Positions 46,201 through 58,200 of a DNA stretch of 64,000 nucleotides are shown in pieces. The stretch's first letter is position 1, and each line of letters begins with the position of its first letter. Origin of the DNA: Archilochus colubris (taxonomy: Eukaryota > Chordata > Aves > Apodiformes > Trochilidae); the NCBI GenBank assembly GCA_023079485.1, contig CM041108.1, positions 3,534,001 to 3,598,000 on the forward strand. The letters are read 5' to 3'. Both the position numbers and the translations under genes were made by a program. The notes under the pieces were generated by a model. It was given only the letters and a program-made list of their open reading frames with translations. It made no database searches and was not told the origin of the DNA.

Positions 46201-49200
46201 GATGATCTCTGAGGTCCTTTCCAACCCAGCCAATTCTATGATTCTATGATTTTGGAGCTGTTTATTGACTTTTTCCAGTGCCAGGGCATCTTTATGCTTC
46301 TGTCAGTAATTCCCATCCCAGTTTCTGCAGTAAATTATTCTCCCTGGGGGTAGCAAGTTTCTTGTTGGTAGTAATTAGTGCAGGAGAACACATGGAAATA
46401 ACCCTCCCTCTGAATTACTGTTTACATGGCTATGCCATGCCAGGCTTCCTTTCATCTGGTTGGCACTGGTTTTCCCAGAAAGTAAGGAGAAAGCAGCTTC
46501 CCCTTGTGGGGTTCTTACCTTTCAGGATGTTGTGTGCTGTCTGGACACACCGTAGGGATGGGGAGCTGTAGATGTGGTCTACAATGGTGTTAGTTTCTAG
46601 CAAGGCTTCACCTGCAACCAAGTTTCAACACCCATGATGAAAAACAGAAAAAAAATAGCAGTTTAACAGCAATAGCAGCATGCAGGGAATGGGATTAGGA
46701 CAGAAAGCAGCTTCCCAACTGCACTGCTGATGTTTTTGGGGATGGGTACCCATCTTTTTTTGTGTCAGTAGTTGTTGGGCAGAGCTGTGGAACCAGGGGC
46801 TGTTTCTCTCTGTGTTGCTCTACGTGCACCCAGGTACTTGAGAAGGATGCAAAGAAACCAGAGCAGCTTTTGCTCAGTTTCTGCTTCTCTTAGATGCAGC
46901 CAAAAAAGCAAGCAGTGTGCTGAGAAACTTGTAGAGAGCTTGAAATTAATTTCATTTCATTTATAAGCTGTAAATCAGAGTGATTCAACTTAAAACTGAC
47001 TTAATTCAATTGGCTCGATTCTTTGCTAGTATAAATTACCATTTCATTACACAGGTGGAAGATCTCTGAAAATCAGATAAGGATCAACTCCTCTATTAGG
47101 GTTATTAATATTCTTGCAATGCCTAAGGGAGCCAAAGGAGAACAGGAATCTGCTCAGGACTTGCAGTAAAAAAGACTTGTATTTTTATGTTTGAAGAAGC
47201 AGGACAAAGAATTGTTTAATGACAGGAAGCAAAGTGTGCTCTGATGTCTCCCAGCTTCCCCTCCAGTTCCTTGCATCTTGCAAAGCCTGATTCCATGTGA
47301 CCAGGAGACTGAGCATCCTGCTGCTGTGCACTGATGTGCTTTTGTTTAAAAAGCAAGTATAATTTTAGCTGCCCTACTTTAAATGTGACCAACACGAAGT
47401 ACTCCAAAGGAGCTGGAGCTGAGAAAATGCTCACGGCTGTAAGGGGCTGGGCTCAGTATTCCCTCCCAGTAGTTGTTTTATACACAAACCAAGAGGCTCA
47501 GAAATCAGGGACAAAGATGGAGGGGTGGGAGAACACTGGGAATCATTTCGAGCACAGATCCTATGAGGAGAGGCTGAGGGAGCTGGGGGTGTTGAGGCTG
47601 GAGAAGAGGAGGCTCAGGGGAGACCTCATCACTCTCTCCACCTCCCTGAAAGGAGGTTGGAGCCAGGGGGGGGTTGGGCTCTTTTCCCAGGCAACTCTCA
47701 GCAAGACAAGAGGGCAGGGTCTCAAGTTGTGCCAGGGGAGGTTTAGGTTGGAGATGAGAAAGAATTTCTTTCTGGAGAGGGTGATCAGGCATTGGAATGG
47801 GCTGCCCAGGGAAGTAGTGGATTCTCCGTGTCTGGAGATCTTTCCAAAGAGCCTGGATGTGGCACTGAGTGCCATGGGCTGGGAACCACGGGGGGAGTGG
47901 ATCAAGGGTTGGACTTGATGATCTCTGAGGTCCCTTCCAACCCAGCCCATTCTGTGATTCTATGATTTGGACTGTGTCTTTACCACCTAAGCCAGACAGG
48001 CTGATAAAAAGCCTATTCTATTTGTGTAGAAAACTGCAGGTCAAGATTTAGTTTTATCCAAAGCAAGGGGAAAGCCTGTTTTGCAGGAGGTGGCTGTCAC
48101 ACTGCTGCTTTTCCCACCACCACTGGTAAAGATGAAATCTTCCAGTGTGGTGATGAATGCTCTTCAATTGCAGTGCTGAGGGGTCTGATAGCTCTGATTT
48201 CATACCACAGCTCTGATTTCATACCACAGCAAAGACTTTGTGCTTTGTCTTGTCTTCAGCTTTTTTTTTTCTTTTTCTTTTTTTCTCTTTTTTCCTTTTC
48301 TTTTTTCTTTCTTTTTTTTTTTTTTTTTTTTCCCTTCAGCTTTTTCTGCAGCAGCTGAAGGAGACAAGGTTTCCTTTGAAAGAGAAGGGGCTTTGCAGAG
48401 GTTCCTGACACATCTAAACCCCATCAATTCAGGGCACCCAACTCATTTTTTTCCTGCCAGGCACTTTCTCATCCTCTGCTTGGGTGCATGGGGGGGAGAG
48501 AGCAAAACTTCCTGGGCCAGCTCTTGGCTTCTGAGCACAACTTACCAACCAGCCTTGCCTGTGTGCAGCCCAGCACAGTGATGGGAGCATCTTTTTCATA
48601 ATCCCTGAAACCACCACTTCTTTGAGGTAAGCTGTGAGGCATATTCAGGTTGCTACGCACGTACCTTCCTGGGAGGGAAAGGTCAGAAGAAGTTGCTGGA
48701 ATTATTTGATGGGGAGAAGCAGAGAGCATCCTGCCTCTTTCTACCTTATTTCACCACAAGGTGCTGCCTGGACCTGGCTGCCAAGCGGTTTTCCCCCCTC
48801 CCCCTGAGTAAAAACAGCAGGAATCCGAGAAAATGAAGGATCAGAAAGTGTTGCTGATGTTTTTGAAGTTATCTTTAAGTCAGGCTTAGTGCCTCAGAGA
48901 AGAATGATTTCAATTCCACTTGTAACAGCTGAAAGCAACACTTTCTGGTAGGAAACGACAGCTCCCACCTTAATTTTGCCCCAGGAATTGCCACTCTCCT
49001 TCATCTAAACCAAGAGCCTGGGAGACCCAGGGGAGCCAGACTCACCTTTGGCATCAAAGCACTGTGACAGCCAATACTTCCCAAAAACAACATCCATCCT
49101 TTCCCCATGTCTGCAGACAAACAGGCAACGTTTCTGAGGCCCTGGCTGGCTGGTTATTCTCAGGGGCTGTAAGAAGAATTCCAGGCTGTTTGACCTTCAT

Positions 49201-52200
49201 TAAAGTGCAAGGTTTTTTTCTTTTTCTGAGAGATCTGATTTACTAAGGGGAGTCAGGACCAGGCACCTCTTGCTTTACCCTGGTGTGAACGAAGGTAGAG
49301 GAAACTCTTCTGAAATATGGTATAAAACTGCTGAAGTGAGCAGAGGATTGGGCCCCACCACCCCATGCTAAGAGCAGATTTGAGGACCCTGATGTCTTTT
49401 GTGCCTGTGGTTAATTGTGTCATTCCAAAGCTTGTAAAAAACTTAAGTTTCTAACTTCTGATGTAGGCAGTGAAAGGAGACCAGAGGAGTAGTTGTTGGG
49501 GGAAATCCCAGCTGCTGGAAATTTACCCTCAAAACTGTGTGTGGTTAGTCTGTGTCTGTGGATCCCTACCTGCACGTTCTGGCAGATGATGGTGAGTGGT
49601 CCTGCATCCCCAGGCCCTTGGTCTTCCTGCTGTCTTCTTTCCAGAGCTCCATCAGCAAAAGCTTGAAGGGATGGGGAAGGTGAAGTATTCAGAATTGAGT
49701 AGGACCTGCCAAAAATAGAAAGATGTTGGCTTTGGGAATGCCTTGGACTTTGTGCACTCAGGGTGGAGTAAAGACATTTCTGTTGTCTTCACGAATTGAT
49801 AATAATTTCTGTTGTCATTTTATTGCATTATTTGTATTTTAGTGCTGTGTAGAGAGCACCTTACTGATGTACACAAACGAAGAGACATCTGAACTGGCTT
49901 TTTATTCCCTTAGAAACAGCTTCAGAGAACAATTCCCAAACTTTGATTTGAAAGGCCAAATATTCAGCCTTCAAATATTCCAATGGAAAATGTCAAGACC
50001 TTCCTCACAGCCCCAGGATACTCACTAACATCTCTGGGGACCAGCTGCCCCTTACTGACCATGGCCTGGTGGACCAAAAGTTGGAAACTAATGGCTACAA
50101 AGAGTTTGTACTCCATTCTGTAGCATAAAGCAGTAGAAAAGCTGGAGCACAGCCCTACCTCCCATGCTGGGCAGTTTTCAGGGTTCCTGTGGATAAAATA
50201 GCTTGTATCCTGTGCATAGAAAATAGCAGAGACATGGCATATTCAGTCTGGGTTCTTGTTTCTACCCATTTCAGTGCTGTCTACTTGGTTTCCTATCTAC
50301 ACTGGGAATTTATTCCCACCAGACCTTCCTGTCAAGTACAGCCAAGGAGATTTGATAGATCCCATTCTCCCTCACGGGGCTTATCTAATGATGGGCCCTC
50401 TGAATTAAGCTCTCATTCCCAGACATTCAAGGACTTTGACCAAGACCCTTGGGAGTAAACCCTGACAAGCAATTACAGAAGCTGCAGTGACCCTCTGCTG
50501 ATCAGTGACAGTGTGTGGGTTAGGTTTGCTTAGCCCTTAAAAGAATCCCCACGTTGTCAGATAATGTGTGTGGTCATTTACTTTGACAGCAATAGTTGCC
50601 ATTGCTTGCACTTTTCAGTGCCTTAAATATATCAGAAGTTGCTTCCTGACTAGCACCTAGTTAGGATAAAATCTCAGAGGGGTTTCTGAGCTGTTAAAAT
50701 AACACCAAGTGCCTCCATCAGTGGAACAAAAATAGGTCATCTGCAGTTTTGTAAAGATGATCTGTGAGATCATACATTTTGCACCAGTTTAAAGATGAAA
50801 AAAAAACAAAACCACCTGCACTGTTGGTCCTGATGTTAGTTCCTTATCTGGTGGAATTATGGCACAAGGATGAGATGGGATCCTGGTTTATCCAGGTGGA
50901 GATGCCATGCAGAGATGTGCTGGCTGGCCAGGGGTATGGGATGTGAACCATCTGTGCTGGGACAGCCCTGAGCCCCATCCCACAGAATGAGGCACAAACT
51001 GCTGGCAGCAGAAACCCCTCCAGCCTCCTGTTTCCCTGACCTTCTAGAGTTACCAGTTCTCCTAACTGTGTTTAATTTTATTGATGGTGACTTCTCAACA
51101 AGCCCTGGGCTTGCTCCAAGGACCTGTTCCTCTGGTTGCCCAAATGCAGAGCATCAAAGGTCAGGGCAGCAAATACCTCTGAGCTCTGGGTATGGTACAA
51201 GAGGGGTGATGGATCTTGAAGAGCAGCTAAATGTAGGCTAGAGAGCTTTGTGGAGAAGCTGAGGGAAACATTCCTGGATGCTGCTGGGAGAAATGATGTC
51301 TGACCTTCCTCCCCAGAATGATATGCATGTGATATATTGCAGGCAGCAGTACAGTGGGACCACACTTCCAGCTGGCAGGACAAGGTCAGTTCTGATCCAG
51401 AGGTTGCCTGAGTGCATTAATGTGTGCCAAGCCCAGGGCAGCTGAGCCCTGAGCACAACCAGAGATTTATCACTGGATGAAGTGCCCAGCCTGGAGTACA
51501 GGTGCAAATAGCACAGACCCATCCTCCCTGACCCAACAGCTTGAATACCTTAATGTGAGAAAAATCTGGATTTCTTAGCTTAGGCCTCATCTCTTTTGCT
51601 GTTAAAAGTGGATCATGAGTCTGAGCTCTCTGTCTTCTGTGTTCCAGCTTCCAGCCCTTTCCTTGCCCATATGACAGTCTGTTGAGGACACTGGCCTGGA
51701 GAACACTAAGGGTTTACTTGGTTTCCTCTCTTCCCTTTACCCCCAGGAGCTGCTGCACAATTTTTGAGACTTATTTTCTCTCTGAGGCCTTATTGAAAGG
51801 CCAGAAATGCTGTCCTGTCTATTTATAGACACCAGGATTTGCTGTGAATGATGATGAGGCAAAGGCTGTGTCTGGAGGAGAGCCACCAGCCTGACTCCAG
51901 TGGAATCTCCTTGGTGTTGCTGGAAAACAGAAACTGCTAAGGCTATTTCAGCTTAGTCATCTTCTAAGCATAGGGCATTGTTTGGAAGCTTTTCCCAAAG
52001 GCTTGTGGTTCCTCTGCTTGGCAAAGAGAGGCTGAGGGCAGACAACAACAGCTCCAGTCTTCTAGATGATGCTTTGCCTTCACTGCTGTGGCCCTGCAGG
52101 CAATGGAAAGGGCCCTTTCAGAATGGAAATGCTGTAGCAGAGGATGGAGAAAGCATCCCTGCCATGGTACAACAGTGCTGGTCCTCAGCTCTGGGTAGGA

Positions 52201-55200
52201 AGAGTCTGCTCTGGTGCATCACTCATCGTTATCTGGAGGGGAGGGATCCCTGGGGAAAAGGAATCAGCCATTGCTACAGGGAGGAAGATGGAGTGGAAAA
52301 AAAAAACCAAAACAACCTATTGAGACCTAAATATAACTTGGAAAATTAGGGCTGTTTTTCCTCCCCCTGGTGCTTGCTCCACGTCTGGGTTCTCAGGCTC
52401 ATTAAAGGGGCAAGCAATAGCTTTGGCATCTTATGAGGAGCTGAAATAGGCTGCTGTGTAGTATCTACAGTGTTCCTCTCCATTTTGGGGCAGAGGAGGT
52501 GACTATTTCTGGCTTTGCTGGTAATGGAAAAGCAGTGCAAGGAACCATCAGAAGCTTTTGAGTGGCCCAAAGGTACAAAGATAGCATGCTTACTGCTGCC
52601 ACAGGCCATTACATGCATGTGAGGGGAGAACACTTGTTTTTTTGGTCTTGAACACCTGTTTTTTGTGGTTTGTGTGGGGCAAGTGAATTCTTGTACCTTT
52701 GCTGGGCTTCCCACATCCTCTGGGCTGAGGATGGAGAGTTTCTTCTTTTGACTTGGTAGCCCACACTCATTTTCAGACACGAAAGGCAGCTCAGAAAATA
52801 CCCTGCAAACAGTTTGCTGGGGAGCTTTTGAGGTGGATTTACATGTAAATATCTTCAGTGCTGGATTTGCAGTTTGGATTAATTCTAAGGAGTTTCAGCT
52901 CACCAGCAGCTTCTGTTCCAACAAGAGGATTTCCACCTTGACACCACACAAGGGGAAAAGCAGTTTGCTTTCAGCATGCTGATGGCCAGGTCTTCTCTCA
53001 GGCTCAGTCAGAACAGATCTCCTGACATTGGTACAAACACAACCAGTTCCTCCCCTGAGGAGAAGCCAGGGCTTCCCTCAGAAAGGTTATTTTTAATTCA
53101 CACACCCTTACTGAGAGGATGGCAAGAAGAGGTTACACAGACTTAGGATCCAGGTTGCATCATGTGGGATGGTGAAGGAATTTGTCTTTCATTATTTTTA
53201 CAGCCTATAGCACTGATGAGAGATCAAACATTTCTCCTCACTGTTCCCAGCAGGTCCAGTCCTTGGCATGAGAAGAAATCATGCAGGGATGTGCCACAGC
53301 AAGGAAAAAAAAAAGTAGTTTACATGTACTGAACATCCTCGGGGCTTGCAGGATAGAAGTGAGACCATTCCTATTTTTAGCAGAGAGGGAAAGGATTCAG
53401 ACCTGGAGTCTCTTAAGGCACAGCCTGGTTTCATGGGCAGGAACTCTGTTTGCCCCTGTTAAACTGAGCATCAGGCTTCTTGTCTTAGTGTGACAACCTA
53501 CAGGTCTGCAGCTGAGGCACAGACCTTAATACAGAGCAGGGACATCTCTCAGTTTTATGTTTTATGGCTCTCAGTTTTTATGTCTCAGGGACATCTCTCA
53601 GTTTTATGTCTGTACAGCTCTAGCCAGGAGGTTCTCTGTGCTGGGCAGAGCTCCAGAGGCACCATTTGAATATTAGCCATCCAAACCATGTCCTGCAAAG
53701 GCCACAGCTCAGCTTCTGCCTCACAGGAGCAGTGCAGGAGGGAAACCTTTTTCAGGTGAAATGTGCTTCCAACTTAACTGTGCTGTATTAAAAGATTTGA
53801 TTCAATATCCCAGATTAGCATTTTGCGTGTTACATCTCCTGGGTGGTACAGCCAGGGTGCTGCAGCTCAGAGTGAGCTGTATAGAATCATAGAATCGACT
53901 GGGTTGGAAGGGACCTCAGAGATCATCAAGTCCAACCCTTGATCCACTCCCCCCGTGGTTCCCAGCCCATGGCACTCAGTGCCACATCCAGGCTCTTTGG
54001 AAAGATCTCCAGACACGGAGAATCCACTACTTCCCTGGGCAGCCCATTCCAATGCCTGATCACCCTCTCCAGAAAGAAATTCCTTCTAATCTCCAACCTA
54101 AACCTCCCCTGGCACAACTTGAGACCCTGCCCTCTTGTCTTGCTGAGAGTTGCCTGGGAAAAGAGCCCAACCCCCCCCTGGCTCCAACCTCCTTTCAGGG
54201 AGTTGGAGAGAGTGATGAGGTCTCCCCTGAGCCTCCTCTTCTCCAGCCTCAACACCCCAGCTCCCTCAGCCCTTCCTCACAGGACTTGTGCTGGATCCCT
54301 TCACAGCCTCCTTGCTCTTCTCTGGACCTGCTCCAGCACCTCAATCTCCTTCCTGAGCTGAGGGGCCCAGAACTGGACACAGGACTCAAGCTGTGGCCTC
54401 CCCAGGGCTGAGCACAGGGGCAGAATCCCTTCCCTGGACCTGCTGGCCACGCTGTTCCTGAGCCAGTCCAGGATGCCATTGGCCTTCTTGGCCACCTGGG
54501 CACACTGCTGGCTCCTGTTCAGCTTCCTGGCAATCCAAACTCCAAGGTCCCTCTCTGTCTGGCTGTTCTCCAGCCACTCTGTCCCCAGCCTGGAGCTCCC
54601 CATGGGGTTGTTGTGGCCAAAGTCCATGTTGAACCTCATCCCGAGTATTTTCGTGATCATCTCAATAATGCATGATTTTCACTCTTGAAGAATGCAGTCT
54701 CTTGTGATTAGGAGGGAAAGCTCCATGGCTGTTTTTTTTTTCCATCCTCTGCAGGGATGAAACAGGACATGGCTGTGTACAGAGGCAGCACAAACCAGCC
54801 CCCAGGATCACAGCATCGCTCACAACATCACCACCTTGATCCAACACCATCAGCTGGGTCCCATCTCCTGCAGTCCTGGTGAGTTCTGCTGTGTTTGCTT
54901 TCATGTCTACAAAATGAAGATATCTGTGTAGGGATCCTACTGTGAATAATGTGACCTAGAAGGCAGTGGGGCTTAGGCTGGCCTTTGCTTGCTATGTTGT
55001 TCTGCCCATGTGACATTCTGTAACCCAGTATTGCCTGTGGGAAGCTGCTGTGAGAAATGAGACTGTTTTGGGGCAATGAAAAAAATGGTTTTGATAAATG
55101 CTCCATGTTGCATGCTCCAATTGATGATTTATGGTCTTTAGTGGTAATCAGGCATGGGGCATTTCCTTTCTGTGCTTGTTTGGAGGCAGAGGTGCTGAAG

Positions 55201-58200
55201 TTACAAAACATTTGGCTGTCCCTTTAGTTACTGCTGCAATAGTAATTCTTCCCCATCCTACTCTCCAGGCCTCAAAATTCCTTCAGGAATGGTAGAAAAA
55301 AACCCCAAAGAGAATCCACCAGAGCCTGCTGCTGCAGTGGATGCAGACCTGAGACCATTTTCACTGATAAATTTCAGGGGAGGAAAGGATGGGTTTGCTG
55401 CACTGTAGATTGGAGGAGCTGGACCAAGCTCTGTCTCCCCACAAACACTCTGTTTGACTTTTCCCATGTGTCTTGGTTTTCTCTTTTAAAATCGCTGATT
55501 ATGGGAGATCTTTTCTTTCCTGATCATGAAAGATGAGTTGGTGTTTGATGGTAACAGAGTTGGTACAGATAGGTTTGTTCTGTTTGGGTAACATATGGGT
55601 GCAAGGCCTATATTAGTGGTGTTTGTCTCTCAAAAGGCAGGTAAGGATGTGACATGAGGGATAAATGAGTGATTTCTTGCTATGCTTGTCCCTGCCTGAT
55701 GGAATTCTGGGTTGGGAGGCAAGAGAGATGACTGCTTCTCTTTTTGCTTTTTGTTTCCTGCATTTTTCTCAATTTCAGGACTTGTTAGATGAGTTTCTAT
55801 TTAAGTGCTGAGTGAGGTCAGTTCCTCTGGCTGTCCTGTGCTGGCATGGCTTACTGAATGCTTTCTCTCTCCACATGTCTGCCCACTGAAATATGAAATA
55901 ACAACTGTCTGTGTTTTGTTCTGTATCTCCATCCCTTCTCTTTGTGCCCAACCTGCCTGCTGGTGTGACCATAACCAAACTTCTGTATGTGCAGAGTGCT
56001 TAGGAGAGGGGCAACAGGAAGGAATGTGCTTCTCTCCTTGCTATGTTGTGCTCTTCCATACAAACTACTCCCTATGTTCCAGATTTGTCAAAGGTGTTTG
56101 GGTGTGAGGGGTGCCCAGACCCACCCCCAATGCACTCTTTCTTTATCATTGTTTAATTCTCATCTAAGTCAAGAGGTATAAGGTCAGGTCTGCGTTGTCA
56201 TTGAAGCCAAAGACAGGCAGGCAACTCCCTGCTTCTGAAAATCTTGCTAAGCATCTTAAGAAACATTGCTGATCCCAAGTCCTTTTCCCCAGGGAATTCT
56301 GCACAGAAGATCTTGCTTCCCAAAATAATGCTCAGTTTTCAACCTTCCTGATCAGAGTCCCCACCACAGAGGTTTCTACACAGCAGTGGCTCCCCAGTGG
56401 CCATCTGCTCAGGCTCTGTTAACCACCAGCAATGCTTTGAGTAACAGTTGCTGTAAGATCTTAGCTAAATAAATCACATTGTCCTCTAATCCCGTGCCCA
56501 GGGACAGCATCTGCTCTTCCTTTGCTTATGAGATGGGGCTTTGTGTGCCAGTACACTTCCCTCAAGTGACCTTCTCAGCAGCCCTGGGAGACTCTTCAAT
56601 TATCCAGGTGAAATCCCAGCTGCTGAGCCCCCCTTTTTTTTTTTCCAGAGATGGAAACTGGACTGAGCAGCTTTACCTACCCATGAAAGACCCAGGTCCC
56701 ACACTCATCCGCCTTGGTGATGTAGTTTTCAGGCAGCAGCCCAGAACAGCCAGTTGCAAGGGAAATGCCATAAATCCAGCCCTCACTTGTACTGGTTTGT
56801 TCCACTGGGGACATGAAAATAAAATCCCCTGGGACCAGCTCCAGTTCATCATCATTCTGGGGGGTGTAAGGATAAATCACTTGCAGAGTCTGGGGGAGAA
56901 AGAGAAGCACAAATGAATGAAAGGATTGTTCAATGGAAGGGAACTTAAAGCAGAGTTGGGCAGGAGCACTCCTACACTAGAGTTTTGACCTTAGCAAAGT
57001 GTGAAAAGCAGTCCTTGTAATACATCACTTTGTGCTTTATCCAAGAAAGCTTTACCTTCAGGAAATTCCTGCCACTTCCCACTCTTTGCTGTTGGAAAGT
57101 TTTTCTAGGTATTTACTCCTTCCCTCTTTCTTTCAGTTATGTCTGAAACCAGGGGGGGAAAGGGGAGGATGTTTTAGGGTGAGCAAAACCCTGACTGTAA
57201 GCTTAAATCTGAGTGTCCTGTTAAAAATAGAACTGAATTCTTACTGGGACCTGGGATTTACACAGCTGTAGTGGTCAGTTTTGCCTTGCTCACTCATGCT
57301 TGATCTAAAAGAACAGTTCTCCTTGTTGCTGTTGCTTTTCAACACAAAAAGAGCCACTGTCAGGGGCCTAACAGGTTTCAGTCTGTGACACCTCGCTCTT
57401 AAAACTGTAAATGAGAATGCACAGGCAAAAACACAGGTGGTGAGAAATACTGGGATGTGGCCACATTGCTTTTTTTGTGTTTCCTAACAGTCACAGGATT
57501 ACATTAAAAAGGGAGGGCTTTTTGGTGAGTATAATTCTGTAATCTTCACTTGAGCATGAGGAATCCACACATATTAAATGACTATAAGAAACTTTTCCTT
57601 GTCCCCCATTTAAAAGGAGAACAAAGATGTCATTGTCCCTGTCCCTAACTTCAGCATCACACAAAGCACAGACATCATCTGCTGAGCAGCTCTTATCTCC
57701 TTAATAGTATCAGCCCATTTGCTCACTAATCCTCCTGGACTATTTGTGGTATCTTCAAAGGAAGATGGAAAGGAGCCACTGTCACCTAATGCCACAAGAC
57801 CCAAACTTTCACACCTGAGCTGGTTTTCAGCAGCAGCTCCCTTTGCAATCAGTGCTAGTGTTGACTGCTTGCAGTTTCTAAGGGACAAAATGATGCTTTG
57901 GGTAGGAATGATGCTGTCCTGCAGGGCAGGCATGGCCTGGGCTGTGTCAGAACACTGTGCATGAGAGACTTCAGCTCTTCAGAAGTTCTGGAATCTGTTT
58001 ACTCCATGGTGCATCATGTGCTGGACTAAAATCACTTTTTCCCCACTCCACTACAGGTTTTTTGTGTGTCTGATTCTGGACCCTGAACTTTGGTGGGATT
58101 AATCAGCCCAACCTTAAGGGTGTAGTTAACTGTCTGAGCAGGCACCTCCTGGAGGTTCTTCCCTCCTCCAGTAGCTGAATCATCTCCTCCCAAGACAGGC

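Larger units (their letters stand above)
49706..56680 (-). other. UBASH3B: Large UBASH3B intron
   Basis: This 7.0-kb intron holds CR1 copy 6 at 53881-54640 and a 49-base tandem duplication near 53537. Two longer open frames (51978-52349 on + and 52346-52780 on -) show no recognisable protein. Confidence 0.7.

Noticed and set aside
52346..52780. 144-codon - strand open frame in a UBASH3B intron
   Set aside because: Composition is unremarkable, there is no known motif, and the frame does not match UBASH3B phase. Most likely chance.
49706..56680. Host gene or viral insertion inside the large UBASH3B intron
   Set aside because: Apart from CR1 and a small tandem duplication, no gag, pol, env or other gene-like sequence was recognised.
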